Source: Anaerolineales bacterium (GTDB lineage Bacteria; Chloroflexota; Anaerolineae; Anaerolineales; DRMV01). From it: DNA of 58,703 nucleotides. Below, piece by piece: positions 36,358 through 43,770 of this stretch (position 1 is its first letter; each line of letters opens with the position of its first letter). The stretch spans positions 1 through 58,703 of the forward strand of contig JALWJZ010000031.1 in NCBI GenBank assembly GCA_026996855.1, read 5' to 3'. A model generated the notes under the pieces. That model had not been told where the DNA came from and made no database searches. It worked only from the letters and a program-made list of their open reading frames with translations. Made by a program: the position numbers and the translations under genes.

Positions 36358-38340
36358 ATGCCCCTGGCCCGAACCGTCGTCCTTTGGGGAACAGGTTCCC
36401 ACGCGGGGAAAAGCCTGCTGGTCACCGCGCTGGCCCGCTGGCTGGCCCGGCAGGGCGTGCGGGTGGCGCCCTTCAAGGCTCAAAACATGAGCAACCACGC
36501 CCGGGTGGGCGAAGGCGGCGAGATGGGCGCGGCCCAGTACTATCAGGCCCTGGCCGCGGGGGTGGTTCCCCACGTGGACATGAACCCCGTGCTGCTCAAA
36601 CCCGAGGCCCCCACCCGAAGCCAGGTGGTGCTGCGCGGTGAGGCCCACCCGGGCCTGACCCGTACCCGCTGGCGGGTGCGTTCCCCCTACCTGTGGCCCG
36701 CAATCCAGGCCAGCCTGGAGCGTTTGCGCCGGGCCTATCAGGTGGTGCTGGTGGAAGGCGCGGGCAGCCCGGCGGAAATCAACCTGGCGGATACCGACCT
36801 GGTCAACCGGGCCGTGGTGCGCGAAGCCGAGGCCCGGGTGCTCCTGGTCACGGACATCGACCGGGGCGGCTCCTTTGCCCACCTGTACGGCACCTGGTCC
36901 CTGCTTCCCCCCGACCTGCGCGAGCGCCTGGCCGGATTCGTGCTCAACAAATTCCGCGGGGACCCGGCCCTGCTGGCCCCCGGGCCGGAACTCCTGGGGC
37001 GCTGGACCGGTGTACCAACCCTCGGCGCCTTCCCCTACCTGCACCACAGCCTACCCGAAGAGGACGCGGTGCGCCTGCCGCCCGTACCTGCCCCGGCCAC
37101 GGAGCAGGTCTGGGCCGTGGTGGCGTACCCCTACGCTTCCAACCTGGACGAATTCTGGCCCCTGGCCCACCTGACGCGAGTGCGCTGGGCCCGCACGCCC
37201 AAGGACCTGGAAGGGGCCGACGTGGTGGTCCTTCCCGGCGCCAAGAACGTGGGCAAGGGCCTGGAATGGCTCTGGGAAACGGGCATGGCTCGGGCCCTTC
37301 GTGAGGCCGCGACTCGGGGCGCGCGGGTGCTGGGGGTATGCGGCGGGCTGCAAATGCTGGGGGAAGCGGTGCACGACCCCTCAGGATTGGAATTCCACGG
37401 CTCACGCCGGGGTCTGGGCCTGCTCCCTCTGGTCACCGAGTTTCGCCCGCCGAAGCAGGTGCGGCACACCCAGGCCCGCTTCGGCTCCGTGGCCCCACCC
37501 TGGCAGGCCCTGAGCGGCCTGGAAATCCAGGGGTACGAGATTCACTTCGGCATCACCACGGCGCATGGACCGGTGCAACGCGTGCTTCCGCGCGATCTGG
37601 GCTTCCAACGAGGGCCGGTGCTGGGTCTTTACCTGCACGGCCTGCTGGAAAACCCCCAGGTGCAGCAAGCCCTCTTCGGGCGCACCGCGCCCGCGCTGGA
37701 GGAGACCTTCGACCAACTGGCCGATGCGGTGGAACGACACCTGGATGGGGAACGCCTGCGCCACCTCTTCGGCCTGGAAACGCCGCGCACCCTCGCGGCA
37801 GCTTCACCCGCCAGATACAAGCGTCCCCGCTTGGTCCTGGTGCTGGGCGGTGCTCGCAGCGGCAAAAGCCGCTGGGCCGTGGCGCAGGCCCGGCGCCTGG
37901 CGGGAAACCGGGTGACCTTCATCGCCACCGCGCGGCCCCTGGACCCCGACATGGAGGCCCGCATCCGCCGGCATCGGAAAGCACGCCCCCCGGCCTGGGA
38001 AACCCTGGAAGCCCCGCTGGACGTGGCTCAGGCCCTGCGAAAGGCCCGCCATCCCCTGGTAGTGCTGGACTGCGTCACCGTATGGGTTGCCAACCTGCTG
38101 CTGGAAAAGGGGAAAGACGCGGTGCTGCCCGGGGTGGAAGCCCTGCTCGCGGCCTGGCGAGAAACGGGCAAGACCCTGCTCGCGGTGAGCAACGAGGTGG
38201 GGATGGGCGTGGTTCCGGCCACACCGCTGGGCCGCACCTACCGGGACCTTCTGGGCCAGGTCAACCAACGCCTCATGGCCGCGGCCCAGGAAGCGGTGCT
38301 GCTGGTGGCCGGGCACCCCCTGGTCCTGAAACGGGCGTGA
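36358..38340 (+). CDS. cobQ-cobU: Fused cobyric acid synthase CobQ and adenosylcobinamide kinase/guanylyltransferase CobU
   Basis: This 660-residue fusion has two parts. Residues 1-~480 are CobQ: the ATP-binding N-terminal part (GTGSHAGKSLL) and the glutamine amidotransferase with Cys328 (GVCGGLQMLG) and His427 (LYLHGLL), which amidates adenosylcobyrinic diamide. Residues ~489-660 are CobU: P-loop GGARSGKS (497-504) and His539 in RRHRKARP, which phosphorylates and guanylylates adenosylcobinamide. There is no frameshift or stop between them. ATG 36358 has GAGGGA just before it; GTG 36343 is an alternative. No cobalamin riboswitch or other cob genes are in view. Confidence 0.93.
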   Translation: MPLARTVVLWGTGSHAGKSLLVTALARWLARQGVRVAPFKAQNMSNHARVGEGGEMGAAQYYQALAAGVVPHVDMNPVLLKPEAPTRSQVVLRGEAHPGLTRTRWRVRSPYLWPAIQASLERLRRAYQVVLVEGAGSPAEINLADTDLVNRAVVREAEARVLLVTDIDRGGSFAHLYGTWSLLPPDLRERLAGFVLNKFRGDPALLAPGPELLGRWTGVPTLGAFPYLHHSLPEEDAVRLPPVPAPATEQVWAVVAYPYASNLDEFWPLAHLTRVRWARTPKDLEGADVVVLPGAKNVGKGLEWLWETGMARALREAATRGARVLGVCGGLQMLGEAVHDPSGLEFHGSRRGLGLLPLVTEFRPPKQVRHTQARFGSVAPPWQALSGLEIQGYEIHFGITTAHGPVQRVLPRDLGFQRGPVLGLYLHGLLENPQVQQALFGRTAPALEETFDQLADAVERHLDGERLRHLFGLETPRTLAAASPARYKRPRLVLVLGGARSGKSRWAVAQARRLAGNRVTFIATARPLDPDMEARIRRHRKARPPAWETLEAPLDVAQALRKARHPLVVLDCVTVWVANLLLEKGKDAVLPGVEALLAAWRETGKTLLAVSNEVGMGVVPATPLGRTYRDLLGQVNQRLMAAAQEAVLLVAGHPLVLKRA

Positions 38341-38350
38341 GGACACCCAT

Positions 38351-38455
38351 CGACCACCGGCGGACAGCGAACGGCCACCGGCCAACGGCCAACGGCCACC
38401 GACCACCGGCCAACGGCCATCGGCGAACGGCGAACGGCCATCGACCACCGGCCAC
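38351..38455. repeat. Heptamer tandem array (family B, 15 units, CGGCCAN)
   Basis: Exactly 105 bases divide into 15 heptamers of the form CGRCSAN, with CGGCCAA, CGGCCAC, CGACCAC and CGGCGAA recurring. It fills the gap between the convergent cobQ-cobU and cdsA stops. The family reappears in reverse at 41561-41595. Confidence 0.92.
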
Positions 38456-38459
38456 TTTT

Positions 38460-39287
38460 TCACCCCATACCCAAAAACCAACGGGCGAACCAGTACACCA
38501 ACGGCCCGGCCCACAGCCAGGAGTCGATGCGGTCGAACACGCCGCCGTGGCCGGGGAGCAGCCGGCCCGAATCCTTCACCCCGGCCTGGCGCTTCATCAG
38601 GCTCTGGCCCAGGTCGCCCAGGGGCGTGAGCAGGGCCAGGGACAGGCCCACCCCTGCGCCCCACGCCAGGGAAAAGCCCGGCGGAAGCCAACCCTGAGAG
38701 CGGGCCAGTGCGCTCCACACCACCCCGGCCAGCAGACCGCCCGCCAGACCCCCAAAGAACCCCTCCCAGGACTTCTTGGGGCTGAGCCGCGGGGCCATGC
38801 GGTGCCGCCCCCAGGCCATGCCCACGAAGTAGGCCGCGCTGTCGGCCGCCCACACCGTCAGCAGGGCCAGCAAGGTCCAAAACCAGCCATAAGGGAGCGC
38901 GCGCAAAGCCAGCAAGAAGCCGCCCATGCCGCCGATGTACACCACCCCGGCCAGGGCCACGGAAAACGCGGTGGCCTCCGGGCCACCGTGGCGCTCGTAA
39001 CGCACCACGTGGTACGCGAGCAGGGCCAGCCCGCTGCTCGTCAGGGCCAGCCAGGCCGGCCAGGCAGGGCCGAAGAGGTACAGAGCGCCGGCCAGGGCCG
39101 CCATCCCCGCCAGGGTGAGCCACGAGGCCGGGCGCAACCCCTGACGCTGCCAGAGGCCCAGGTATTCATGCCCGGCCAGCAGGAGCAACAGCAGGCCGAC
39201 GAACAAAAAGACCCAGCCGCCCACCCACAGGACGGCCAGGGCCAGGGGAATCAACGTCGCCGCGACGAGCACGCGTTGGCGTAGCAT
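38460..39287 (-). CDS. cdsA: Phosphatidate cytidylyltransferase
   Basis: The 275-residue membrane enzyme makes CDP-diacylglycerol from phosphatidate and CTP. It has about eight membrane helices, and the C-terminal signature includes KKSWEGFFGG, LMKRQAGVKDSG and LPGHGGVFDRIDS. It is the last gene of frr-uppS-cdsA, 3 bases after uppS; dxr, which often follows, is absent. Start ATG 39287 leaves the signature and length normal. Its stop is 5 bases from a heptamer array. Confidence 0.95.
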   Translation of the reverse strand: MLRQRVLVAATLIPLALAVLWVGGWVFLFVGLLLLLLAGHEYLGLWQRQGLRPASWLTLAGMAALAGALYLFGPAWPAWLALTSSGLALLAYHVVRYERHGGPEATAFSVALAGVVYIGGMGGFLLALRALPYGWFWTLLALLTVWAADSAAYFVGMAWGRHRMAPRLSPKKSWEGFFGGLAGGLLAGVVWSALARSQGWLPPGFSLAWGAGVGLSLALLTPLGDLGQSLMKRQAGVKDSGRLLPGHGGVFDRIDSWLWAGPLVYWFARWFLGMG

Positions 39288-39290
39288 GGG

Positions 39291-40028
39291 CTAACCTACG
39301 GGTTCCTCCACAGGCTCCACCCGCCCAAAGCGGCGCTGCCGCCGAGCGTACTCCTCCAGGGCCTTGCGGAGTTCTTCCTTGTCGAAATCCGGCCAGTAAA
39401 CGGGCGTGAAGTACCACTCCGAATAGGCTGCCTGCCACAACAGGAAGTTGCTCATGCGGTACTCGCCCGAAGTGCGGATGACCAGATCAGGGTCGGGGAT
39501 GCCCGCGGTGTACAGATATTGGGACACGGTCTCCTCGGTCACCTCTTCCGGCCGCAGGCCCTCTCGCATCATGCGGCGAATGGCCTGCACGATTTCGTCC
39601 CGGCCGCCGTAGTTCAGGGCCACGTTGAGAATCAGGCGGTCGTTGTCCCTGGTCAACTCCACGGCTTCCCGCAGTTTTTTCTGCAACTCGGGCCGGATGC
39701 CTTCCATCTTCCCCAGGTGGCGAATCTGCACACCCTGTTCGTGGAGTTTGGGCACCTCCCGGTCGATGACCTCTTCCATGATGTCCATCAGGCCTTCCAC
39801 CTCGTCCCGGGGGCGGTACCAGTTTTCCGTGGAAAAGGCATAGATGGTCAGGTAGCGGATGCCGAACTCCACGCAGGCCTCAATGATGCGCCGCAGATTT
39901 TCCGTACCGGCGCGGTGTCCGGCCAGACGAGGCAGGCCTCGCTTTTGGGCCCAGCGGCCGTTCCCGTCCATGATGATGGCCACATGGCGGGGGATTTTCT
40001 TCGGAAGGTGCTCGTTTTCCCGGCTCAT
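39291..40028 (-). CDS. uppS: Isoprenyl (undecaprenyl) diphosphate synthase
   Basis: The 245-residue cis-prenyltransferase builds the polyprenyl carrier for cell-wall and glycan assembly from farnesyl-PP and IPP. Asp21 in [10 protein letters not shown] and the C-terminal [20 protein letters not shown] are diagnostic. Start ATG 40028 overlaps the frr stop by 4 bases (ATGA). The next gene, cdsA, starts 3 bases later. Confidence 0.96.
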   Translation of the reverse strand: MSRENEHLPKKIPRHVAIIMDGNGRWAQKRGLPRLAGHRAGTENLRRIIEACVEFGIRYLTIYAFSTENWYRPRDEVEGLMDIMEEVIDREVPKLHEQGVQIRHLGKMEGIRPELQKKLREAVELTRDNDRLILNVALNYGGRDEIVQAIRRMMREGLRPEEVTEETVSQYLYTAGIPDPDLVIRTSGEYRMSNFLLWQAAYSEWYFTPVYWPDFDKEELRKALEEYARRQRRFGRVEPVEEPVG

Positions 40029-40582
40029 TGCTCCAGAATTTCCTTTTCCTTGCGTTCACCGATTTTGTTGGCCTCGTCGATGTACTTCTCCGTCAGTTCG
40101 TTGATTTTCTTCTCGGCCCGAAGCCGCTCGTCTTCGGAAATCATCTTCTCGTCTTCCATTTCCCGCAGGTCTTTGATGGCATCCCGACGCACGTTGCGAA
40201 TGGCCACGCGCGTGTGTTCCACCCGTTGAGCCACGATGCGCACCAGTTCCCGTCGGCGTTCTTCGGTCAGGGGCGGCAGTACCAAACGAATCTGCTTGCC
40301 GTCGCTGGCGGGGTTGATGCCCAGGTCCGAGGTCAAAATGGCCCGCTCGATTTGCGGCAGCACTTTGGGGTCGAAGGGTTTGATGAGCAACATGCGGGGT
40401 TCCGGCGCTGTGATGGTAGCCAGTTGAATGAGAGGTGTGGGCACACCGTAATAATCGATGGTCAGGTGTTCCACCAGGGCAGGGGTGGCACGACCGGTGC
40501 GCAGTTTACGGAGTTCATCTTCCAGAATTTGCACCGCGGCTTTCATCCGAGATTCCGCATCCTTCAAAACTTCCTGAATCAT
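40025..40582 (-). CDS. frr: Ribosome recycling factor
   Basis: The 185-residue factor splits post-termination ribosomes with EF-G. The sequence is full length with the family core [25 protein letters not shown] and [20 protein letters not shown] lies 7 bases before ATG 40582. It leads the conserved frr-uppS-cdsA order; pyrH, the usual first gene, is missing and a divergent ubiA-like gene takes its place. Confidence 0.97.
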   Translation of the reverse strand: MIQEVLKDAESRMKAAVQILEDELRKLRTGRATPALVEHLTIDYYGVPTPLIQLATITAPEPRMLLIKPFDPKVLPQIERAILTSDLGINPASDGKQIRLVLPPLTEERRRELVRIVAQRVEHTRVAIRNVRRDAIKDLREMEDEKMISEDERLRAEKKINELTEKYIDEANKIGERKEKEILEQ

Positions 40583-40614
40583 GGCCGGCCTCCTTTTGTG
40601 GGAAGTGCTTTCAA

Positions 40615-40623
40615 ATTGTATCA
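40615..40623 (-). promoter_or_regulatory. Extended -10 promoter for frr-uppS-cdsA
   Basis: On the minus strand the sequence TGATACAAT fits an extended -10, 33 bases before the frr start. Confidence 0.45.
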
Positions 40624-40644
40624 TACCGCCCTTTTTCCCCGACG

Positions 40645-40654
40645 CGGGTATAAT
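40645..40654 (+). promoter_or_regulatory. CGGGTATAAT -10-type motif just before the UbiA gene
   Basis: TATAAT ends 10 bases before ATG 40665, so a start site 6-8 bases downstream would leave almost no 5' leader. No Shine-Dalgarno lies between. Confidence 0.55.
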
Positions 40655-40664
40655 CAGGCCCGCC

Positions 40665-41552
40665 ATGAAGAAGACCCTTCGCGTGATTCTTGCCTTCGTC
40701 GAAAGCCTGCGGCCCCGGCAGTGGACCAAAAACGGGTTCGTGTTTGCTGCGTTGGTCTTCGACCGGAAACTCACCCACGGGCCCTCGTTGGAACGTGCCA
40801 TTGTCGGTTTCTTGATGTTCTGCCTACTTTCCGGCGCGGTGTACCTGCTCAACGACCTGATAGACCGGGACGCCGACCGGCAACATCCCAAAAAACGACA
40901 CCGTCCCATCCCTTCCGGTCGTCTCCCTCTGCCCCTGGCTTGGGCCGGTGCCATAGGGATGCCCTTTGCGTTGCTTCCCGCCGCTTTCTGGTTCGATGGA
41001 AAATTCGGCCTCATCGCCGCGACGTACTATGGGCTGATGATGGCCTACACCTTCTGGCTCAAACATCTGCCCCTCATCGACGTGTTCACCATTGCCGGCG
41101 GCTTCGTGTTGCGGGTGGCCGCAGGCGCGGCCTTGGTCCGGGTGGAGCGCTTTTCGCCCTGGCTGTACGTGGTCACCATCATGCTGGCGCTCTTCATTGG
41201 GTTCGGGAAACGTCGAGCCGAGATTTCCCTGCTGGCCCACAACGCGCAGGCCCACCGTAAGGTGCTGGAAGGGTACACCCTCCCTTTTCTGGACCGCCTC
41301 ATCACCATCTCTTCCACCGCCACCATCATGGCCTACAGCCTGTACACCTTCTCCGCGCCCAACCTACCCGACAACCACGCCATGATGCTCACCATCCCCT
41401 TCGTGCTGTATGGCATCTTTCGGTACATGTACCTGGTCTACGTTCGGGGCCAGGGCGGCGCGCCGGAAGAAGCCCTGCTCCGCGACCGACCTTTGCAAAT
41501 GACCGTGCTTCTGTGGGGCCTGAGCGTGGTGGCCATTTTTTACTTGTGGTGA
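40665..41552 (+). CDS. UbiA-family prenyltransferase, decaprenyl-phosphate phosphoribosyltransferase-like
   Basis: The 295-residue integral membrane protein has ~8-9 helices. SLRPRQWTKN is typical of DPPR synthase-like members. The first Asp-rich motif is NDLIDRDAD (63-71), and LPLIDVFTIAGGFVLRV supplies the second region. Such enzymes attach phosphoribose to polyprenyl phosphate, which would fit the neighbouring uppS. Other UbiA substrates are possible. The start at 40665 has no ribosome binding site and follows a -10 box by 10 bases, suggesting a leaderless mRNA. A longer in-frame start would cross the promoter. Confidence 0.82.
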   Translation: MKKTLRVILAFVESLRPRQWTKNGFVFAALVFDRKLTHGPSLERAIVGFLMFCLLSGAVYLLNDLIDRDADRQHPKKRHRPIPSGRLPLPLAWAGAIGMPFALLPAAFWFDGKFGLIAATYYGLMMAYTFWLKHLPLIDVFTIAGGFVLRVAAGAALVRVERFSPWLYVVTIMLALFIGFGKRRAEISLLAHNAQAHRKVLEGYTLPFLDRLITISSTATIMAYSLYTFSAPNLPDNHAMMLTIPFVLYGIFRYMYLVYVRGQGGAPEEALLRDRPLQMTVLLWGLSVVAIFYLW

Positions 41553-41560
41553 AGGGGGTG

Positions 41561-41595
41561 TTGGCCGTTCGCCATTGGCCGTTGGCCGGTGGTTC
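41561..41595. repeat. Heptamer array (family B reversed, 5 units)
   Basis: TTGGCCG, TTCGCCA, TTGGCCG, TTGGCCG and GTGGTTC are the reverse complement of the family at 38351-38455. It starts 8 bases after the UbiA stop. Confidence 0.8.
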
Positions 41596-41633
41596 TTCAG
41601 CCGGTAACCGAAAGCCGCCTGCAAACCCGCTTA

Positions 41634-41681
41634 TTCGCATATCCGCTCATCCGCAAATCTGCTCATTCGCCCATTCGCCCA
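41634..41681. repeat. Octamer array (family C, 6 units, TYCGCNNA)
   Basis: TTCGCATA, TCCGCTCA, TCCGCAAA, TCTGCTCA, TTCGCCCA and TTCGCCCA run head to tail. The last units overlap the queG coding end and supply its stop codon. A second copy of the family is at 43682-43761. Confidence 0.88.
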
Positions 41682-42886
41682 AATCCCTTCAGAGCCCGAC
41701 GGATGGCCCTTTGCACCTGCTCGTGGGCCTCTTCTGCCAGCGCTTCCGCCAGCGCACGATGGGCTTCTTCGGTTCCGATGCGGCCCAGGGCCCAGGCCGC
41801 GTGTTCCCGCACCAGGGGGGAAGGATCCTGGCGCAGCGCGCGAACCAGGGCCGGAACCGCGCGCGGGTCCCGGCTGTTTCCCAGGGCCACGGCCACGTTG
41901 CGCAGGAAGCCCTCCCGTTTGGCCCGGAGCACCGGCGTGCCCAGAAAACGGCGGCGGAAGGCGTCTTCGTCCAGTTGCAGCGCCTGGAGCAAATCGGGGA
42001 AGGCCTGGCCAGGCCGGGGCGCGAAGTCCGGGTCGCCTTCCGGCGCTGCGAAGCGTCGATTCCACGGGCAGACCATCTGACACACGTCGCAACCGAAGAC
42101 CCAGTTTCCCATCAAAGGCCGAAGGTCTTCGGGAATGCTGCCCCGGTGCTCGATGGTGAGGTACGAAATGCACCGGTTGGCGTCCACCATGCGCTCGTCG
42201 GGCAGGATGCATCCCGTAGGGCAGGCTTCGATGCAACGGGTGCAGGAGCCGCAATGGTCTGTGGGGAAGGGCGGGTCGGGGTCCAGGGGCAGGTCCAGCA
42301 GCACCTCGGCCAGGAAGAAGTACGAACCCTTACGGGGGTGGATGAGGCAGGTGTTCTTGCCCTGCCAGCCCAGGCCGGCCTCCTGGGCCAGGTCCCGCTC
42401 CAGAAGGGGGCCGGTGTCCACGTAAATGCGGTGCTCCACCTTCCGGCCCGCCACTTCTTCCAGGAAGCGTACCCACTTGCGGAGGCGTTTTTTAAGCACC
42501 CGGTGGTAGTCCCGGCCCCAGGCGTAGGAAGCCACCCGCCCGTACAGATGCCTCTCTTCTTGGGGTGGGGAAAGGGCCTCGGGCGCCCAGTACCGCACCC
42601 CCAGCACCACGATGCTGCGGCAGGAAGGCAGGAGCACGCGCGGGTCTTTGCGAGCGGTCCGGGCCCGTTCGTGGGCCATCCAGGCCATACCGGCATGGAA
42701 CCCCCGTTCCAGCCAGGCCAGGTAGTGCCGATAATGGGGCGGCGTTTCCGGGGGCGCCACACCGAACAGGTCGAAGCCCAGACGGCGGGCTTCCTCCCGC
42801 AAGCGGGCCTTCAGGTCGGCCCGCCCACCCGGTGTCTCGGGGGCGGGGCTACTTTTTTCGTTTGAGTTCCACGCCTTCGTTTCCAC
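41663..42886 (-). CDS. queG: Epoxyqueuosine reductase QueG
   Basis: The 407-residue enzyme performs the last step of queuosine synthesis in tRNA and uses cobalamin plus two [4Fe-4S] clusters. The flavin-reductase-like N-terminal half includes DTGPLLERDLAQEAGLGWQGKNT. Cluster motifs are CGSCTRCIEACPTGC and CDVCQMVCPW, and the C-terminal HEAT-like repeats (~330-400) are typical. The start is GTG 42886, 38 bases inside the upstream gene. The C-terminal Gly-Arg-Met-Gly-Glu and stop are encoded by octamer repeats. Cobalamin use fits with cobQ-cobU nearby. Confidence 0.93.
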   Translation of the reverse strand: METKAWNSNEKSSPAPETPGGRADLKARLREEARRLGFDLFGVAPPETPPHYRHYLAWLERGFHAGMAWMAHERARTARKDPRVLLPSCRSIVVLGVRYWAPEALSPPQEERHLYGRVASYAWGRDYHRVLKKRLRKWVRFLEEVAGRKVEHRIYVDTGPLLERDLAQEAGLGWQGKNTCLIHPRKGSYFFLAEVLLDLPLDPDPPFPTDHCGSCTRCIEACPTGCILPDERMVDANRCISYLTIEHRGSIPEDLRPLMGNWVFGCDVCQMVCPWNRRFAAPEGDPDFAPRPGQAFPDLLQALQLDEDAFRRRFLGTPVLRAKREGFLRNVAVALGNSRDPRAVPALVRALRQDPSPLVREHAAWALGRIGTEEAHRALAEALAEEAHEQVQRAIRRALKGFGRMGE

Positions 42887-43592
42887 CCGCTTCTTCCAGG
42901 GCCTGGCAGATGCGCTTGACTTCCTCGGGCTTCAGCACCCGACGTTTGAGTTTGGGCTTCAGGTAGGCCTTGAGGTCGTCCACCTTCAGGGCCTTGACGG
43001 GTGCGTCCTCCACGTCCACCAGTTGGGCCTTGGGGCTGGTGAAGACCAGAATTGGCTCCACCGGGGGCAGGCGGTCCTCGTCTTCGAACACCTCCCGCAG
43101 CACCTTCAACACGGCCTGCACCTCGTCCTGGATTTCCAGGTCAGGGCGGCCCAGCCCTTCCTGGGAGAAAATGCGCAGATACCAGAGGAGCGGCCCGCCC
43201 GATTGGCGCCAGCGCCCCTTGCGGTAGGAGATGTTCCCCCGCTGATACTTGGGCACCAGCACCCACACCCCCGCCGGACCCACCAGCACGTGGGAGGCGG
43301 GGGTGGCGTAGTGGTACAGAGTGTACTCCCGGGAAAGCCCTTTGAGGGCCCGGGTGAGCAGTTGGTCGATGCGGGGCATGCGGCCGTAGCGGTTGCCGTA
43401 GTAAATGCCCACCTGGGTAATCAAAAAGCCGATGAGCAGGGCCGCGAAGGCCCAGGGCGCCCAACTGGGGTTCTGCTCCGCGTTGAAAGTCAGGTACATC
43501 CCGGCGAAGAACAAAATCAAGCCAGTCAGTGAGCCCCATTTGGCGATGTTCAGATAACGTTTGAGCCGCTTCTCGTTGAGCACAACGCGCAT
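42849..43592 (-). CDS. NERD-like domain membrane protein
   Basis: The 247-residue protein has two N-terminal membrane helices (~17-36, ~45-65). A soluble domain (~75-200) follows, in which HVLVGPAGVWVLVPKYQRGNI resembles the nuclease-related NERD core. The C-terminus is Lys-rich. Nuclease residues are not clearly complete, so activity is doubtful. GAGGAACCCCTG precedes ATG 43592. Its 3' end overlaps the queG start by 38 bases. Confidence 0.65.
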   Translation of the reverse strand: MRVVLNEKRLKRYLNIAKWGSLTGLILFFAGMYLTFNAEQNPSWAPWAFAALLIGFLITQVGIYYGNRYGRMPRIDQLLTRALKGLSREYTLYHYATPASHVLVGPAGVWVLVPKYQRGNISYRKGRWRQSGGPLLWYLRIFSQEGLGRPDLEIQDEVQAVLKVLREVFEDEDRLPPVEPILVFTSPKAQLVDVEDAPVKALKVDDLKAYLKPKLKRRVLKPEEVKRICQALEEAGGNEGVELKRKK

Positions 43593-43619
43593 CAGGGGTT
43601 CCTCCTTGGTTGGGTAGTT

Positions 43620-43668
43620 GTCAGTGGTCAGTTGTCAGTGGACAGTGAACAGTGGACAGTGGTCAGGG
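43620..43668. repeat. Heptamer array (family A reversed, 7 units, GWCAGTG)
   Basis: GTCAGTG, GTCAGTT, GTCAGTG, GACAGTG, AACAGTG, GACAGTG and GTCAGGG are the reverse complement of the 19418-19480 family. Confidence 0.9.
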
Positions 43669-43681
43669 CGTCGTCCCTTGA

Positions 43682-43761
43682 TTCGCATATTCGCATATTC
43701 GCCCATCCGCAAATCCGCTCATCCGCCCATTCGCCCATCCGCTCATTCGCACATTCGCAGA
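43682..43761. repeat. Octamer array (family C, 10 units, TYCGCNNA)
   Basis: There are ten consecutive octamers such as TTCGCATA, TTCGCCCA, TCCGCAAA and TCCGCTCA. The array sits 13 bases from the family A array and ends 9 bases before the M23 peptidase stop. Confidence 0.9.
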
Positions 43762-43770
43762 TATCGCACC

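Noticed and set aside
38351-38455. Heptamer arrays considered as CRISPR arrays
   Set aside because: Units are contiguous 7-8 base repeats without spacers, and no cas genes are present.
37338-39284. 648-residue open frame across cobQ-cobU and cdsA
   Set aside because: It passes through the heptamer array and both real genes in other frames, with Pro/Arg/Gly bias and no domain.
42849-43592. NERD-like membrane protein as an active nuclease or defence gene
   Set aside because: Catalytic residues are not clearly present and the neighbours are housekeeping and envelope genes.
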